56,611 nucleotides of DNA from JBJXHG01 sp046160865. Its GTDB lineage: Bacteria > Planctomycetota > UBA1135 > GCA-002686595. Under the pieces are notes generated by a model. That model saw only the letters and a program-made list of their open reading frames with translations, searched no databases and was not told the origin of the DNA. Of the stretch, positions 25,954-34,220 are shown one piece after another (position 1 is the first letter of the stretch; each line of letters starts with the position of its first letter). The stretch covers positions 1 through 56,611 of the forward strand of contig JBJXHG010000037.1 of NCBI GenBank assembly GCA_046160865.1, in the 5' to 3' direction. The position numbers were made by a program, and so were the translations under genes.

Positions 25954-26832
25954 GTGCACGTCCGCGCCCTCACTATCTCGTTCGTTCTCACGCTGCCGGC
26001 CGTCTTCGCGCTCGGCGCGTGCGGAAGCCTCTCCTTCTCGAAGGACACGAAGTACGGCATCGGTGAAGTCGACGACCTGCTCGTCAAGGTCGAGCAGGTG
26101 CAAGTCGAGACCGTGCTTTCGAAGGAGAAGTCGGCCGCAGCGCTCGAAGCCCTGCGCGCAATCGTCGATCCCTCGTTCCAAGGCGACGCCGTCGCGGCGT
26201 ACTCGCACTTGATGGGCACGATCGAGCAGTCGAAGACGCAGGCGCAGAAGCTCGGTAGCACCGCCGAGCCGATGAAGCAGACTGCGACGAACGTGTTCCA
26301 GCAGTGGACGCTCGGTCTCGAGTCGTTCGGCAACACGCAGCTGCGCCAGCAGAGCCAGACGCGCCTCGAGGACACGCGCGCGCGCTACGAGAACGTGCTG
26401 CGGACGCTCGTCGCTTCGCAGATCGCGTACGACTCGTTCAACGCGGATCTGCACGATCATGCGCTCTTCCTGGAGCACGACTTCAACGCCGGCGCCGTGT
26501 CGGTGATCGCGTCGCAGATCGACGGGCTCGCCGCGCAGCGCACGGAGCTCGACGCGCGCCTCGACCGCTGCATCGCGGCGTCGAAGGACTACATCGAGTC
26601 GGGCGCGCTGCCGGGCCAGCTCGGCGAGCCCGAAACGAAGGCGCCGCCGCCGGCTCCGGTCAAGACCACGCCGACGCAGTCGCCGCGCCGCGTGCGCACG
26701 AAGACGCCGGTCGTCACGCCGCCCGCGCAACCGGTCGCTCCGCCGAAGGAGACGACTCCGGTCGAGGAGACGACGGACGAAATCGGTCCCCCGGTGTCCG
26801 AAGAGCCGACGCCGGACGCGGACAAGCCCTGA
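25954..26832 (+). CDS. DUF2959 family lipoprotein
   Basis: A 292-residue lipoprotein (lipobox FALGAC, Cys near 23). Its middle is long and helical, probably coiled-coil, and contains the DUF2959 pattern (QQWTLGLESFGNTQLRQQSQ, then RYENVLRTL and ALFLEHDFNAGAVSVI). The last 70 residues form a Pro/Thr/Glu-rich tail that could reach the cell wall. The start is GTG at 25954, decided by CGGAGGATCCACA immediately upstream. The function is unknown. An IS relic lies 87 bases downstream. Confidence 0.8.
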   Translation: MHVRALTISFVLTLPAVFALGACGSLSFSKDTKYGIGEVDDLLVKVEQVQVETVLSKEKSAAALEALRAIVDPSFQGDAVAAYSHLMGTIEQSKTQAQKLGSTAEPMKQTATNVFQQWTLGLESFGNTQLRQQSQTRLEDTRARYENVLRTLVASQIAYDSFNADLHDHALFLEHDFNAGAVSVIASQIDGLAAQRTELDARLDRCIAASKDYIESGALPGQLGEPETKAPPPAPVKTTPTQSPRRVRTKTPVVTPPAQPVAPPKETTPVEETTDEIGPPVSEEPTPDADKP

Positions 26833-26919
26833 CGTCGTAGCCGCCGTGATGGCGCGCGTGGGTGTTCGCGGGGCGCTGTGCGCGCGCCGCGTCGCGCGCG
26901 CGTGCGGCGGTCGCACGAA

Positions 26920-27139
26920 GAGCGTCTTTCAGAATGAGCCGCTACGGCGAAGGCTGCGACGAATCGAGGCGAGCAAGGGGGGTAAGCCCCGTTGCGCGTA
27001 GCGCATCGAAGCGCGCCAGCGACGCGCTTCGAAGGGGACCCGACGATGCGTAGTGCGCCGCAATACTCAGAGGAGGCGCAACGCCGCGAGTCCGGTTTGA
27101 CGCAGCCTGCGACGGGACGGGGCATTCTGAATGGCGCTC
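26920..27139 (+). mobile_element. Non-autonomous IS relic, copy 2 (220 bp, intact ends)
   Basis: The left end GAGCGTCTTTCAGAATG (26920-26936) and the complement of the right end, GAGCGCCATTCAGAATG (27123-27139), are terminal inverted repeats with 15 of 17 matches. The element is flanked by a GAA duplication (26917-26919 and 27140-27142). The inside holds the hairpin CGAAGCGCG/CGCGCTTCG, then AAGGGGA, then ATG at 27044 reading MRSAPQYSEEAQRR, the beginning of an HTH_Tnp_1-type transposase. The rest of the gene is missing, so it would need a transposase from elsewhere. Its right end stops 15 bases before the electron-transfer operon. Confidence 0.85.
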
Positions 27140-27154
27140 GAAGGCTCGACCACG

Positions 27155-29389
27155 ATGAGCTGGTTCCTGCTGCTCGGCCTCGTGGTCGTGCTCGGCATCG
27201 CGCTGTGCGCGACGATCGCGAGGCGCGCGGAGCTCGCGCGCATGCAGCGCAAGATCGACGAGCGCGAGCGGTCGGTCGTTCGCTCACGTCCGGACTCGCT
27301 GCTGCAATTCCCGGTCGTCGATCTCTCGCGCTGCCTCGGCTGCGGAACGTGCGTCCGCGCGTGTCCCGAGAACGGCGTCCTCGAGCTGGTGCACGGCCAG
27401 GCGGTCGTCGTCAACGGCGCGCACTGCGTGGGTCACGCTGCGTGCGAGCGCGAATGCCCCGTCGGTGCGATCACCGTCACGATCGCAAACCTCTCGCAGC
27501 GTCGCGACGTGCCGGTGCTCACCGAGACACGCGAGGCCGTCGGCTCGCCGAACCTGTTCCTCGCCGGCGAAGTCACCGCGCACGCGCTCATCAAGACGGC
27601 GATCGAGCACGGCACCGCGGTCGCCGCCGAGATCGCACGCCGCACCGAGCGCGCACCCGCGCGCGCGGCGGACACATTCGACGTGTGCGTCGTCGGCGCA
27701 GGACCGGCGGGTCTCGCGTGCTCGCTCGAGGCGAAGCGGCGCGGTCTGTCGTACGTGACGATCGACCAGGAAGCAGAGCTCGGCGGCACGGTCGCGAAGT
27801 ATCCGCGACGCAAGCTCGTGATGACGCAGCCGGTCGAGCTGCCGCTCTTCGGCCGGCTCGCGCGCACGTCGTACACGAAGGAAGAGCTCATCGACTTGTG
27901 GCATCAAGTCGCGCGCGAGCAAGAGCTCGACATCCGCACAGGTGAAGTCTTCCACGGCGTCGAGCGGCAGCCCGACGGCCGCTGGCTCGTGCGCACGGCG
28001 TCGCACACGTACCTCGCGCAACACGTGTGCTTGGCACTCGGACGCCGCGGCACGCCGCGCAAGCTCGGCGTGCCCGGCGAGGACTTGCCGAAAGTCGCGT
28101 ACAGCCTGATCGACGCCCAATCCTTCCAAGGTCGCCGTGTCCTCGTCGTCGGCGGCGGCGACAGTGCGGTCGAAGCCGCGTTGGGCCTCGCCGAGCAACC
28201 TGGCAACGAGGTCACGCTGTCGTACCGGCGCGCAGAGTTCTCGCGCTTGAAGGCGCGCAACGAGACGCGGCTCACCGCGTGCGTGAAGCGCGGAGAGCTG
28301 CGCGTCGTGTTCCAGAGCAACGTGCGCGCGATCACGCCCGACGCGGTCGAGCTCGACGTCGAGGCCGACGGCGCGTTGCGCACGTATCGCGTCGCGAACG
28401 ACGACGTCTTCGTGATGGCGGGCGGCGTCGCACCGTTCGAGGTGCTCGAGAGGAGCGGCGTGTCGTTCGATCCTGCGTTGCGCGAGGCGCCGCCACCCGT
28501 CGTCGAGCAAGGCAGCGGTCTCTTGCCGGCGCTCGGCATCGCGTTCGCGCTGTCGCTGCTCGCACTCGCGTGGGCGCAGTGGCACTCCGACTACTACGGC
28601 TTGCCGTCCGACGCGCGGCCGACCGACGTGAAGCACGAGCTCTTGCGTCCTGGCCGTGGCGCGGGGCTGTGGTTCGGCATCACGGCGGCGGCGCTCGTCG
28701 TCGTCAACTTGCTCTATCTGCTGCGACGTTCGCAAGCACTGCGGTTCACGTTCGGATCGCTGCGCGGCTGGATGACGAGCCACGTCGCGACCGGAATCCT
28801 CGCGCTCTTGTGCGCGACGCTGCACGCGGCCATGGCGCCGCGCGACACGGTCGGTGGACATGCACTGCTCGCGCTCGCGCTGCTGCTCGTGACCGGCGCG
28901 ATCGGCCGCTACTTCTACGCGTACGTGCCGCGTGCCGCGAACGGCCGCGAGCTCGAGATCGAGGAAGTGAAGTTGCGCCTCGAGCACATGATCGAGAGCG
29001 GCGACAAGAGCCAACGCGGCTTCGTGCTGCGCGTGCAGCAAGAGATCTCCGACTTGGTGCGCGCGCGGCAGTGGAAGAGCTCGTTCTTCGGTCGCGTGCT
29101 CGCGCTCGTCGGCGGACGGCGTGACCTCGAGCGTCTGCTCGCGCGCGTCGCCGACGAAGGCGGGCGCGCCGGCATCAGCGCGGCGCAGCTGCAGGAGATG
29201 CTCTTGCTCGCACGCCGAGCGTATGGGACCGCGATCGCCGCAGCGCACTACGAGGACCTGCGCGCGGTGCTCGGCACGTGGCGCTACGTGCATCGCTGGA
29301 TCGCGGTCTTGATGGTGACGCTGATCGTGCTGCACGTCGTGTACGTGCTCTCGTACAGCGCGTCCGTGTCGGACGGGAGGCTCACGTGA
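27155..29389 (+). CDS. Membrane ferredoxin-flavoprotein oxidoreductase (NAD(P)-binding)
   Basis: 744 residues in four parts. There is an N-terminal membrane anchor (2-22). A two-cluster ferredoxin domain has one classical site (C60, C63, C66, C70-P) and a second in which one Cys is His (C91, H94, C97, C101-P). An FAD/NAD-binding reductase has GAGPAG at 181-186 and a second nucleotide site GGGDSA near 328. A C-terminal part has about five membrane helices with His-containing stretches (LHAAMAP, VHRWIAVLM). It could pass electrons from NAD(P)H through FAD and Fe-S to membrane quinones or cytochromes. The first ATG (27131) lies inside the IS end, so ATG at 27155 is preferred. It overlaps the 23-haem cytochrome gene by 4 bases. 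Confidence 0.85.
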   Translation: MSWFLLLGLVVVLGIALCATIARRAELARMQRKIDERERSVVRSRPDSLLQFPVVDLSRCLGCGTCVRACPENGVLELVHGQAVVVNGAHCVGHAACERECPVGAITVTIANLSQRRDVPVLTETREAVGSPNLFLAGEVTAHALIKTAIEHGTAVAAEIARRTERAPARAADTFDVCVVGAGPAGLACSLEAKRRGLSYVTIDQEAELGGTVAKYPRRKLVMTQPVELPLFGRLARTSYTKEELIDLWHQVAREQELDIRTGEVFHGVERQPDGRWLVRTASHTYLAQHVCLALGRRGTPRKLGVPGEDLPKVAYSLIDAQSFQGRRVLVVGGGDSAVEAALGLAEQPGNEVTLSYRRAEFSRLKARNETRLTACVKRGELRVVFQSNVRAITPDAVELDVEADGALRTYRVANDDVFVMAGGVAPFEVLERSGVSFDPALREAPPPVVEQGSGLLPALGIAFALSLLALAWAQWHSDYYGLPSDARPTDVKHELLRPGRGAGLWFGITAAALVVVNLLYLLRRSQALRFTFGSLRGWMTSHVATGILALLCATLHAAMAPRDTVGGHALLALALLLVTGAIGRYFYAYVPRAANGRELEIEEVKLRLEHMIESGDKSQRGFVLRVQQEISDLVRARQWKSSFFGRVLALVGGRRDLERLLARVADEGGRAGISAAQLQEMLLLARRAYGTAIAAAHYEDLRAVLGTWRYVHRWIAVLMVTLIVLHVVYVLSYSASVSDGRLT

Positions 29390-31455
29390 AGCGACGCACG
29401 GCGCACCTCGTCATCGCGATGCTCTCGGCCTTCGTCGTGGGCTTCGCGGCCGTCGTCGACTTGCAGCGCACCTCGCCGGGACCGCTCGCCTCCGTCCACG
29501 AGCGCGAGCCCGATCTCAGCGGGCGCTCGGGCTGCTCGGATTGCCACGGCGGCCTGTTCTCGAACATGACGGACAGCTGCCTCGAGTGTCACAAGGACAT
29601 CGGCGCGCAGATCGAGATCAGCGACGGATTGCACGGCACATTCGGCAAGGCGAGGGCCGATCAGTGCGCGGTCTGTCACAGCGAGCACCACGGCGAGAGC
29701 TTCGCGATGGTGAACCGGCAGACGTTCGCACACGCGGGCGTCCCGCGACCGGGCGAGTTCGACCACGACCTCGTCGGCTTCCATCTCGACGGAGCGCACC
29801 TCGGGCTCGCGTGCACCGAGTGCCACGAGCACGCCGCCGACAAAGTGCTCGAGAAGGGCACGAAGCGCTTCCTCGGCCTCGATCAGGACTGCAAGTCGTG
29901 TCACGAGGACCCGCACGAAGGCCGCATGTCGGTGTCGTGCGCGAGCTGCCACGGCCAGTCGAAGTGGGACGAGCTCTTCTCGCTCGGCCACGAGAAGCAT
30001 CTGCCGCTCGTCGGCGGGCATGGCGACGTCGAGTGCCGCGCGTGCCACGCGCAGGACGAGCCGCACTCGCTCGAGTCCTTCGGCGAAGGCCAGACGCGGC
30101 TACCCGAACGCACGTGCGCCGAATGCCACGCGTCGCCGCACGCGACCGCGTTCGCGACCGGCGTCGCCGCGCTCGTTTCGATGCCAGTGGACACGAGCTG
30201 TGTCACGTGCCACGTCGCCGAGCACGAGACGTTTCGCGACGAGCAACTGACGACGACGACGGAGCAGCACGCGCGCTCCGGGTTCCCGCTCGCGATCCCC
30301 CACGACCATGTCGCGTGCGCGGATTGCCACGACCCGCAGCACGCCGACTTCGCGGCTCGCTATCCCGGTCGGACCGCGGACAAGTGCGCCGCGTGTCACG
30401 ACGATCCGCACGGCGGCCAGTTCGAGGAAGGTCCGTTCTCCGACATGGGCTGTGTCGCGTGCCACGCGCCGACGCACTTCGAGCCGCACGCGTTCACGCT
30501 GGAGAAACACGACCTCGCGGCGCTGCCGCTCACGGGCTCGCACATCACGACCGAGTGCAACGAATGCCACACGCTCGCGCACGAGAGCACGCCGCGCATC
30601 TTCCGCGGCACGCCCGTCAAGTGCGAGCAATGCCACGCCGACGCACACGAAGCGTTCTTCGCGCCTTTCGTCGACGACTTGCCCGAGATCGACGCCGGCG
30701 AGTGCGCGCGCTGCCACCTGACGACGAAGTTCGCCGACGTGCCCGCGAATCACTTCGATCACGAGCGCTGGACCGACTTCGCGATCGTGGGTGCGCACGC
30801 GCAGAGCGGTTGCGAGTCGTGTCACCCGCCCGCGTCGAAGCCCGACGGCGCCGGCCGGACGTTCGGCCGCGTCTCCGCGACGTTCGGCGAGTTCGAGGGC
30901 TGCGTCACGTGTCACCGCGATCCCCATGAAGGCGGCTTCGACCACGATTTCTTGCCGGCCTCGGTCGACGGCCGCAGCGACTGTGCGCGTTGTCACGTCG
31001 AGACGAGCTTCCGCGCGCTGCCGCACGGTTTCGACCATGCGCGCTGGACGGGCTTCGCGCTCGTCGGCGCGCACGACGCGAAGTGCTCCGCGTGCCACGC
31101 GCAGATGCGCAAGCCGGACGAGCTCGGCCGCACGTGGGGACGCGCGTTCGGGCCGAACTGCTCCGATTGCCACGACGATCCGCACGCGGGTCAGTTCGAC
31201 GAGGAAGGCGTGCCGGCGGATTGCAGTCGCTGTCACTCCGAGATCCTCACGTCGTTCAGCACGTTCGATCACGACCGCGACTCGCAGTTCCCACTGAGCG
31301 ACACGCACGCGCGCCTCGAATGCTCTGCATGCCATCTCCCCGCCGTCGAACGCGGCCAAGAGTTCATCCGCTATCGGCCGCTCGGAACCGAGTGCGTCGA
31401 TTGCCACGGCGTGCACGAAGAAGTCCTGCTGCGCCGGACACCGAGGAGGAAGTGA
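29386..31455 (+). CDS. 23-haem c-type cytochrome
   Basis: A 689-residue exported protein with a signal anchor (VIAMLSAFVVGFAAVVDL). Counting CXXCH gives 23 haem sites, the first CSDCH and the last CVDCH. They recur at intervals of about 25-35 residues with many extra His residues suited as second ligands. Repeats of the form CxxCHxDPHxGQF or DPHEGGF occur several times, so the protein probably arose by duplication of small cytochrome units. It should form a long electron wire in the periplasm. GTG at 29386 overlaps the stop of the oxidoreductase (GTGA). The stop overlaps the next ATG by one base. Confidence 0.93.
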   Translation: MKRRTAHLVIAMLSAFVVGFAAVVDLQRTSPGPLASVHEREPDLSGRSGCSDCHGGLFSNMTDSCLECHKDIGAQIEISDGLHGTFGKARADQCAVCHSEHHGESFAMVNRQTFAHAGVPRPGEFDHDLVGFHLDGAHLGLACTECHEHAADKVLEKGTKRFLGLDQDCKSCHEDPHEGRMSVSCASCHGQSKWDELFSLGHEKHLPLVGGHGDVECRACHAQDEPHSLESFGEGQTRLPERTCAECHASPHATAFATGVAALVSMPVDTSCVTCHVAEHETFRDEQLTTTTEQHARSGFPLAIPHDHVACADCHDPQHADFAARYPGRTADKCAACHDDPHGGQFEEGPFSDMGCVACHAPTHFEPHAFTLEKHDLAALPLTGSHITTECNECHTLAHESTPRIFRGTPVKCEQCHADAHEAFFAPFVDDLPEIDAGECARCHLTTKFADVPANHFDHERWTDFAIVGAHAQSGCESCHPPASKPDGAGRTFGRVSATFGEFEGCVTCHRDPHEGGFDHDFLPASVDGRSDCARCHVETSFRALPHGFDHARWTGFALVGAHDAKCSACHAQMRKPDELGRTWGRAFGPNCSDCHDDPHAGQFDEEGVPADCSRCHSEILTSFSTFDHDRDSQFPLSDTHARLECSACHLPAVERGQEFIRYRPLGTECVDCHGVHEEVLLRRTPRRK

Positions 31456-33134
31456 TGCGTGCGTGGATGTGGACCTTGGTCGTTCTCCTCTTGTTCACGA
31501 TGCGCGCGCCGGCTCAGGACGACGCCTTCGAGGAGATCGAGCTGCGCGTGACCTCCGCGAAGCCCGGGCTCACGTCGGTCGATCGCGGCTCGATCGACGG
31601 ACTCGCCGTCGGCGACCGCGTGCAGGTCCTGCCGCGCGAAGGCTTCATCTATCAAGGTCGCGTCGTGCGCTGCGGCGAGCGGACCGCCGAAGTCGAGCTC
31701 GATGACCGCAGCTACGTTCCGTCGCCGGGCACGCGTGGAACGGTGCGTGTGCCGAGCTCGCGGCTCGTCGAGCCCGAGCCCGTCGTAGCACCGCCGACAG
31801 ACGTACCGCCCGCCACGGATCCCTCGAGCACGACGCACGACGAATGGGAGAACCGCGACGACGAGTGGCGGTCCGGCGATCCGCTGCTCGCCAAAGTGCG
31901 ACCGGTGCACCCGAAGGATCGACCGCTCACGATCAGCGGACGCACGTATGCGATCGCCGATCAAACGTTCAGCTCTGAGGACGATCGCGCGGACGGCTTC
32001 TATCGCGCCGGCGCGAGCGTCTTGTACGACAACCTCTCCGGGCGCGGCGATCGCTTGTACATCGACGGCGAGCTCAACTACCGCAACACGGACGTGCCAG
32101 ACGGCGACGACGAGTCGCGCACGCTCTTGCGGCTCGATCGATTCTCGTACGCGTGGGGTGGCAACCGCTTCGAGCCGGGTCGCTTCGAGGTCGGCCGCTT
32201 CCTGCAACGCGGACTGCCGGAGTTCGGCGTGCTCGACGGACTCGAGTGGGGCACGCGCACGCGCGACGGCAACCGCTACGGCGTGAGCTTCGGATTCATG
32301 CCGGAGCCCGATGAGGAACAGGACACGGGCTCCGACTATCAGATCGCGGGCTACTACCGCTGGGTGAACGACGAGAGCGAGACGTTGTCCGGCACGCTCG
32401 GCTACCAGAAGAGCTTCCACGACTTCGACGCGGACCGCGACCTGTTCGTCGGCAACTTCGCGTACCTGCCCGTCGAAGGTTGGAACCTGAACGGCACCGC
32501 CTGGGTCGACATGTACACGGACGGCGACGAGAACAAGGGCGCCGGCGTCGAGCTCACGCAGATGTACGCGCGCGCGAGCCGGCGCTACGACGGCGGCAGC
32601 TCCGTGAGCGTCGTCTACACGCACATGGCTTTCCCCGAGATGGACCGCAACGAGTTCTTGCCGGTCACCGACGAGCAACTCGCCGACGATCACAACGACC
32701 GCTTGGCGGTCACCGGCATGCAGCGCTTGAGCGCGCGCACGCGTCTGTTCGGCTCGATCGGCGGTTGGGTCGACGAGGAAGACGAGGGCGGCGACTTCGA
32801 AGGCGGCTTCGAGCTCGAGGACTTGCTGTTCGACGAGGGCATCGTCGACATCTCGCTCTTCCACACCGAGGGCAGCTCCGTCGCGACGACGGGCGGCCGC
32901 CTGCGCGTTGCGAAGTACGTCGAGAACGGCCGCTGGAACCTCGACTACGCCATCGCCGGCCACCACTTCGACGGCTTCTCCGCGGACAACGACGACCTTC
33001 CGCAGCATCGCGTGCGCGCGAGCCGCGACGTGACCTGGGGTGCGGGTTGGAGTTTTTCCGGCCACTTAGAGGTGGGCTTTTGGGATACCGAGGACTCGAT
33101 CACCGCCGGCTTCTATCTCCAAAGGAGCTTCTGA
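31455..33134 (+). CDS. Predicted outer-membrane beta-barrel protein (porin-cytochrome partner)
   Basis: A 559-residue exported protein. The signal peptide MRAWMWTLVVLLLFTMRAPA is followed by a small beta domain (VTSAKPGLTSVDRGSIDGL), a Pro/Thr linker, and then some 370 residues of alternating hydrophobic/polar strands rich in Tyr, Trp, Gly and Asp (YRAGASVLYDN, RYGVSFGFM, YYRWVNDESE), ending in FYLQRSF. The C-terminal Phe is typical of outer-membrane barrels. It lies between two multiheme cytochrome genes, as MtrB/PioB-type barrels do, so it is the candidate channel. No close similarity to MtrB is apparent to me. The strong GAGGAGG before the ATG decides the start. Confidence 0.75.
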   Translation: MRAWMWTLVVLLLFTMRAPAQDDAFEEIELRVTSAKPGLTSVDRGSIDGLAVGDRVQVLPREGFIYQGRVVRCGERTAEVELDDRSYVPSPGTRGTVRVPSSRLVEPEPVVAPPTDVPPATDPSSTTHDEWENRDDEWRSGDPLLAKVRPVHPKDRPLTISGRTYAIADQTFSSEDDRADGFYRAGASVLYDNLSGRGDRLYIDGELNYRNTDVPDGDDESRTLLRLDRFSYAWGGNRFEPGRFEVGRFLQRGLPEFGVLDGLEWGTRTRDGNRYGVSFGFMPEPDEEQDTGSDYQIAGYYRWVNDESETLSGTLGYQKSFHDFDADRDLFVGNFAYLPVEGWNLNGTAWVDMYTDGDENKGAGVELTQMYARASRRYDGGSSVSVVYTHMAFPEMDRNEFLPVTDEQLADDHNDRLAVTGMQRLSARTRLFGSIGGWVDEEDEGGDFEGGFELEDLLFDEGIVDISLFHTEGSSVATTGGRLRVAKYVENGRWNLDYAIAGHHFDGFSADNDDLPQHRVRASRDVTWGAGWSFSGHLEVGFWDTEDSITAGFYLQRSF

Positions 33135-33136
33135 TC

Positions 33137-33838
33137 ATGGACCACCCCTCCCGTCTGACACTCGCGGCGCGCGCTCGCGCGCACGTGAACCCGCGCTCGC
33201 TGCGCTGGATCTCCGGCGTGCTCGCGATCGCGTTCCTGATCGCCGCGTGTGTCACGCACACGGCGGAGAGCGTGAAGCAGCACCTGTGGTGGTCGGGTCT
33301 CGGCCCGGTGCTGCCGCACGACACGTTCCCGGGCGATTGCTCGCTGTGCCACATCGGCAACGACTGGCAGACGCTGACGCCGGACTTCCAGTTCGATCAC
33401 CTCGCGGAGACGGGCGTGCCGCTGAACGGTGCGCACGCGCGCGCGACGTGCCTCCTGTGCCACAACGATCGCGGACCGGTCGCCGTGTTCTCGCGCCAAG
33501 GTTGCGCGGGTTGTCACGAGGACATCCACCGCGGTCAGCTCGGCTCCGAATGCACGACGTGCCACCAAGAGACGTCGTGGCAACCCGTCGGACAGATCGC
33601 ACTGCACGACAGGACGCGCTTCCCGCTCGTCGGCGTACACGCGTCGACCGCGTGCCATCGCTGTCACCCCGGTGCCGAGGTCGGCAAGTTCGTCCCGACC
33701 GACACCGAGTGCCTGACTTGCCACACGCGCGACCTCGCGAACGCGACGAACCCGAATCACATCGGGCTTGGTTGGGTCGACAACTGCGATCGCTGTCACA
33801 TTCCGCGCACCTGGCAGCACGCGGAGATCAATAACTGA
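33137..33838 (+). CDS. 7-haem c-type cytochrome lipoprotein
   Basis: A 233-residue predicted lipoprotein. The N-terminus is followed by a hydrophobic helix and FLIAAC, giving the lipidated Cys. There are seven CXXCH sites: CSLCH, CLLCH, CAGCH, CTTCH, CHRCH, CLTCH and CDRCH. AAAGGAG lies 8 bases before the ATG, and the barrel gene ends 2 bases earlier. It completes the operon and is the natural outer or surface partner of the conduit. Confidence 0.9.
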   Translation: MDHPSRLTLAARARAHVNPRSLRWISGVLAIAFLIAACVTHTAESVKQHLWWSGLGPVLPHDTFPGDCSLCHIGNDWQTLTPDFQFDHLAETGVPLNGAHARATCLLCHNDRGPVAVFSRQGCAGCHEDIHRGQLGSECTTCHQETSWQPVGQIALHDRTRFPLVGVHASTACHRCHPGAEVGKFVPTDTECLTCHTRDLANATNPNHIGLGWVDNCDRCHIPRTWQHAEINN

Positions 33839-33884
33839 CACACGCCCGCCTGGCACGTGCGGTGGTCACGGAGCCCTCGACGAC

Positions 33885-34220
33885 TCAGACGTACTTCTCG
33901 CCGCGCACGACGTGCACTTCATCGACGTAGACGACCACGGCAAAGTGCTCGAAGAAGTCGCGCGCGATGATGGCCAGGATCTGGTTCGCTACCGGCGCCG
34001 ACACGAGAGTCTCGAGCTTGCAGTTCGCGCCCTCCCATTCGCTCGCACGAACGCCGCGCGAACCTTCTCCGCGGCAGTCGATGAGCGTGTAGCCTTTCGC
34101 ACCCGCGGCTCGAATCAGCGCAACGAGCCGCTTCTGCAGCACAGCCTCGCCGACGATCGTCACACGCTTCAGCCCGACCGTATGCACTGGATCAGGAGTG
34201 GAGCCACCTTGAAATTGCAT
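33885..34220 (-). CDS. sbtB: PII-like SbtB regulator
   Basis: About 100-111 residues of a PII-like fold: VTIVGEAVLQKRLVALI, AAGAKGYTLIDCRGEGS and VVYVDEVHVVRGEKYV. In cyanobacteria, SbtB binds adenine nucleotides and gates the bicarbonate transporter SbtA. Here it is directly downstream of sbtA. The C-terminal redox loop with a CGPEGC-like motif of some SbtB proteins is absent. The start is unclear: ATG at 34220 overlaps sbtA by 29 bases, while GTG at 34187 would lie just after its stop. Confidence 0.8.
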   Translation of the reverse strand: MQFQGGSTPDPVHTVGLKRVTIVGEAVLQKRLVALIRAAGAKGYTLIDCRGEGSRGVRASEWEGANCKLETLVSAPVANQILAIIARDFFEHFAVVVYVDEVHVVRGEKYV

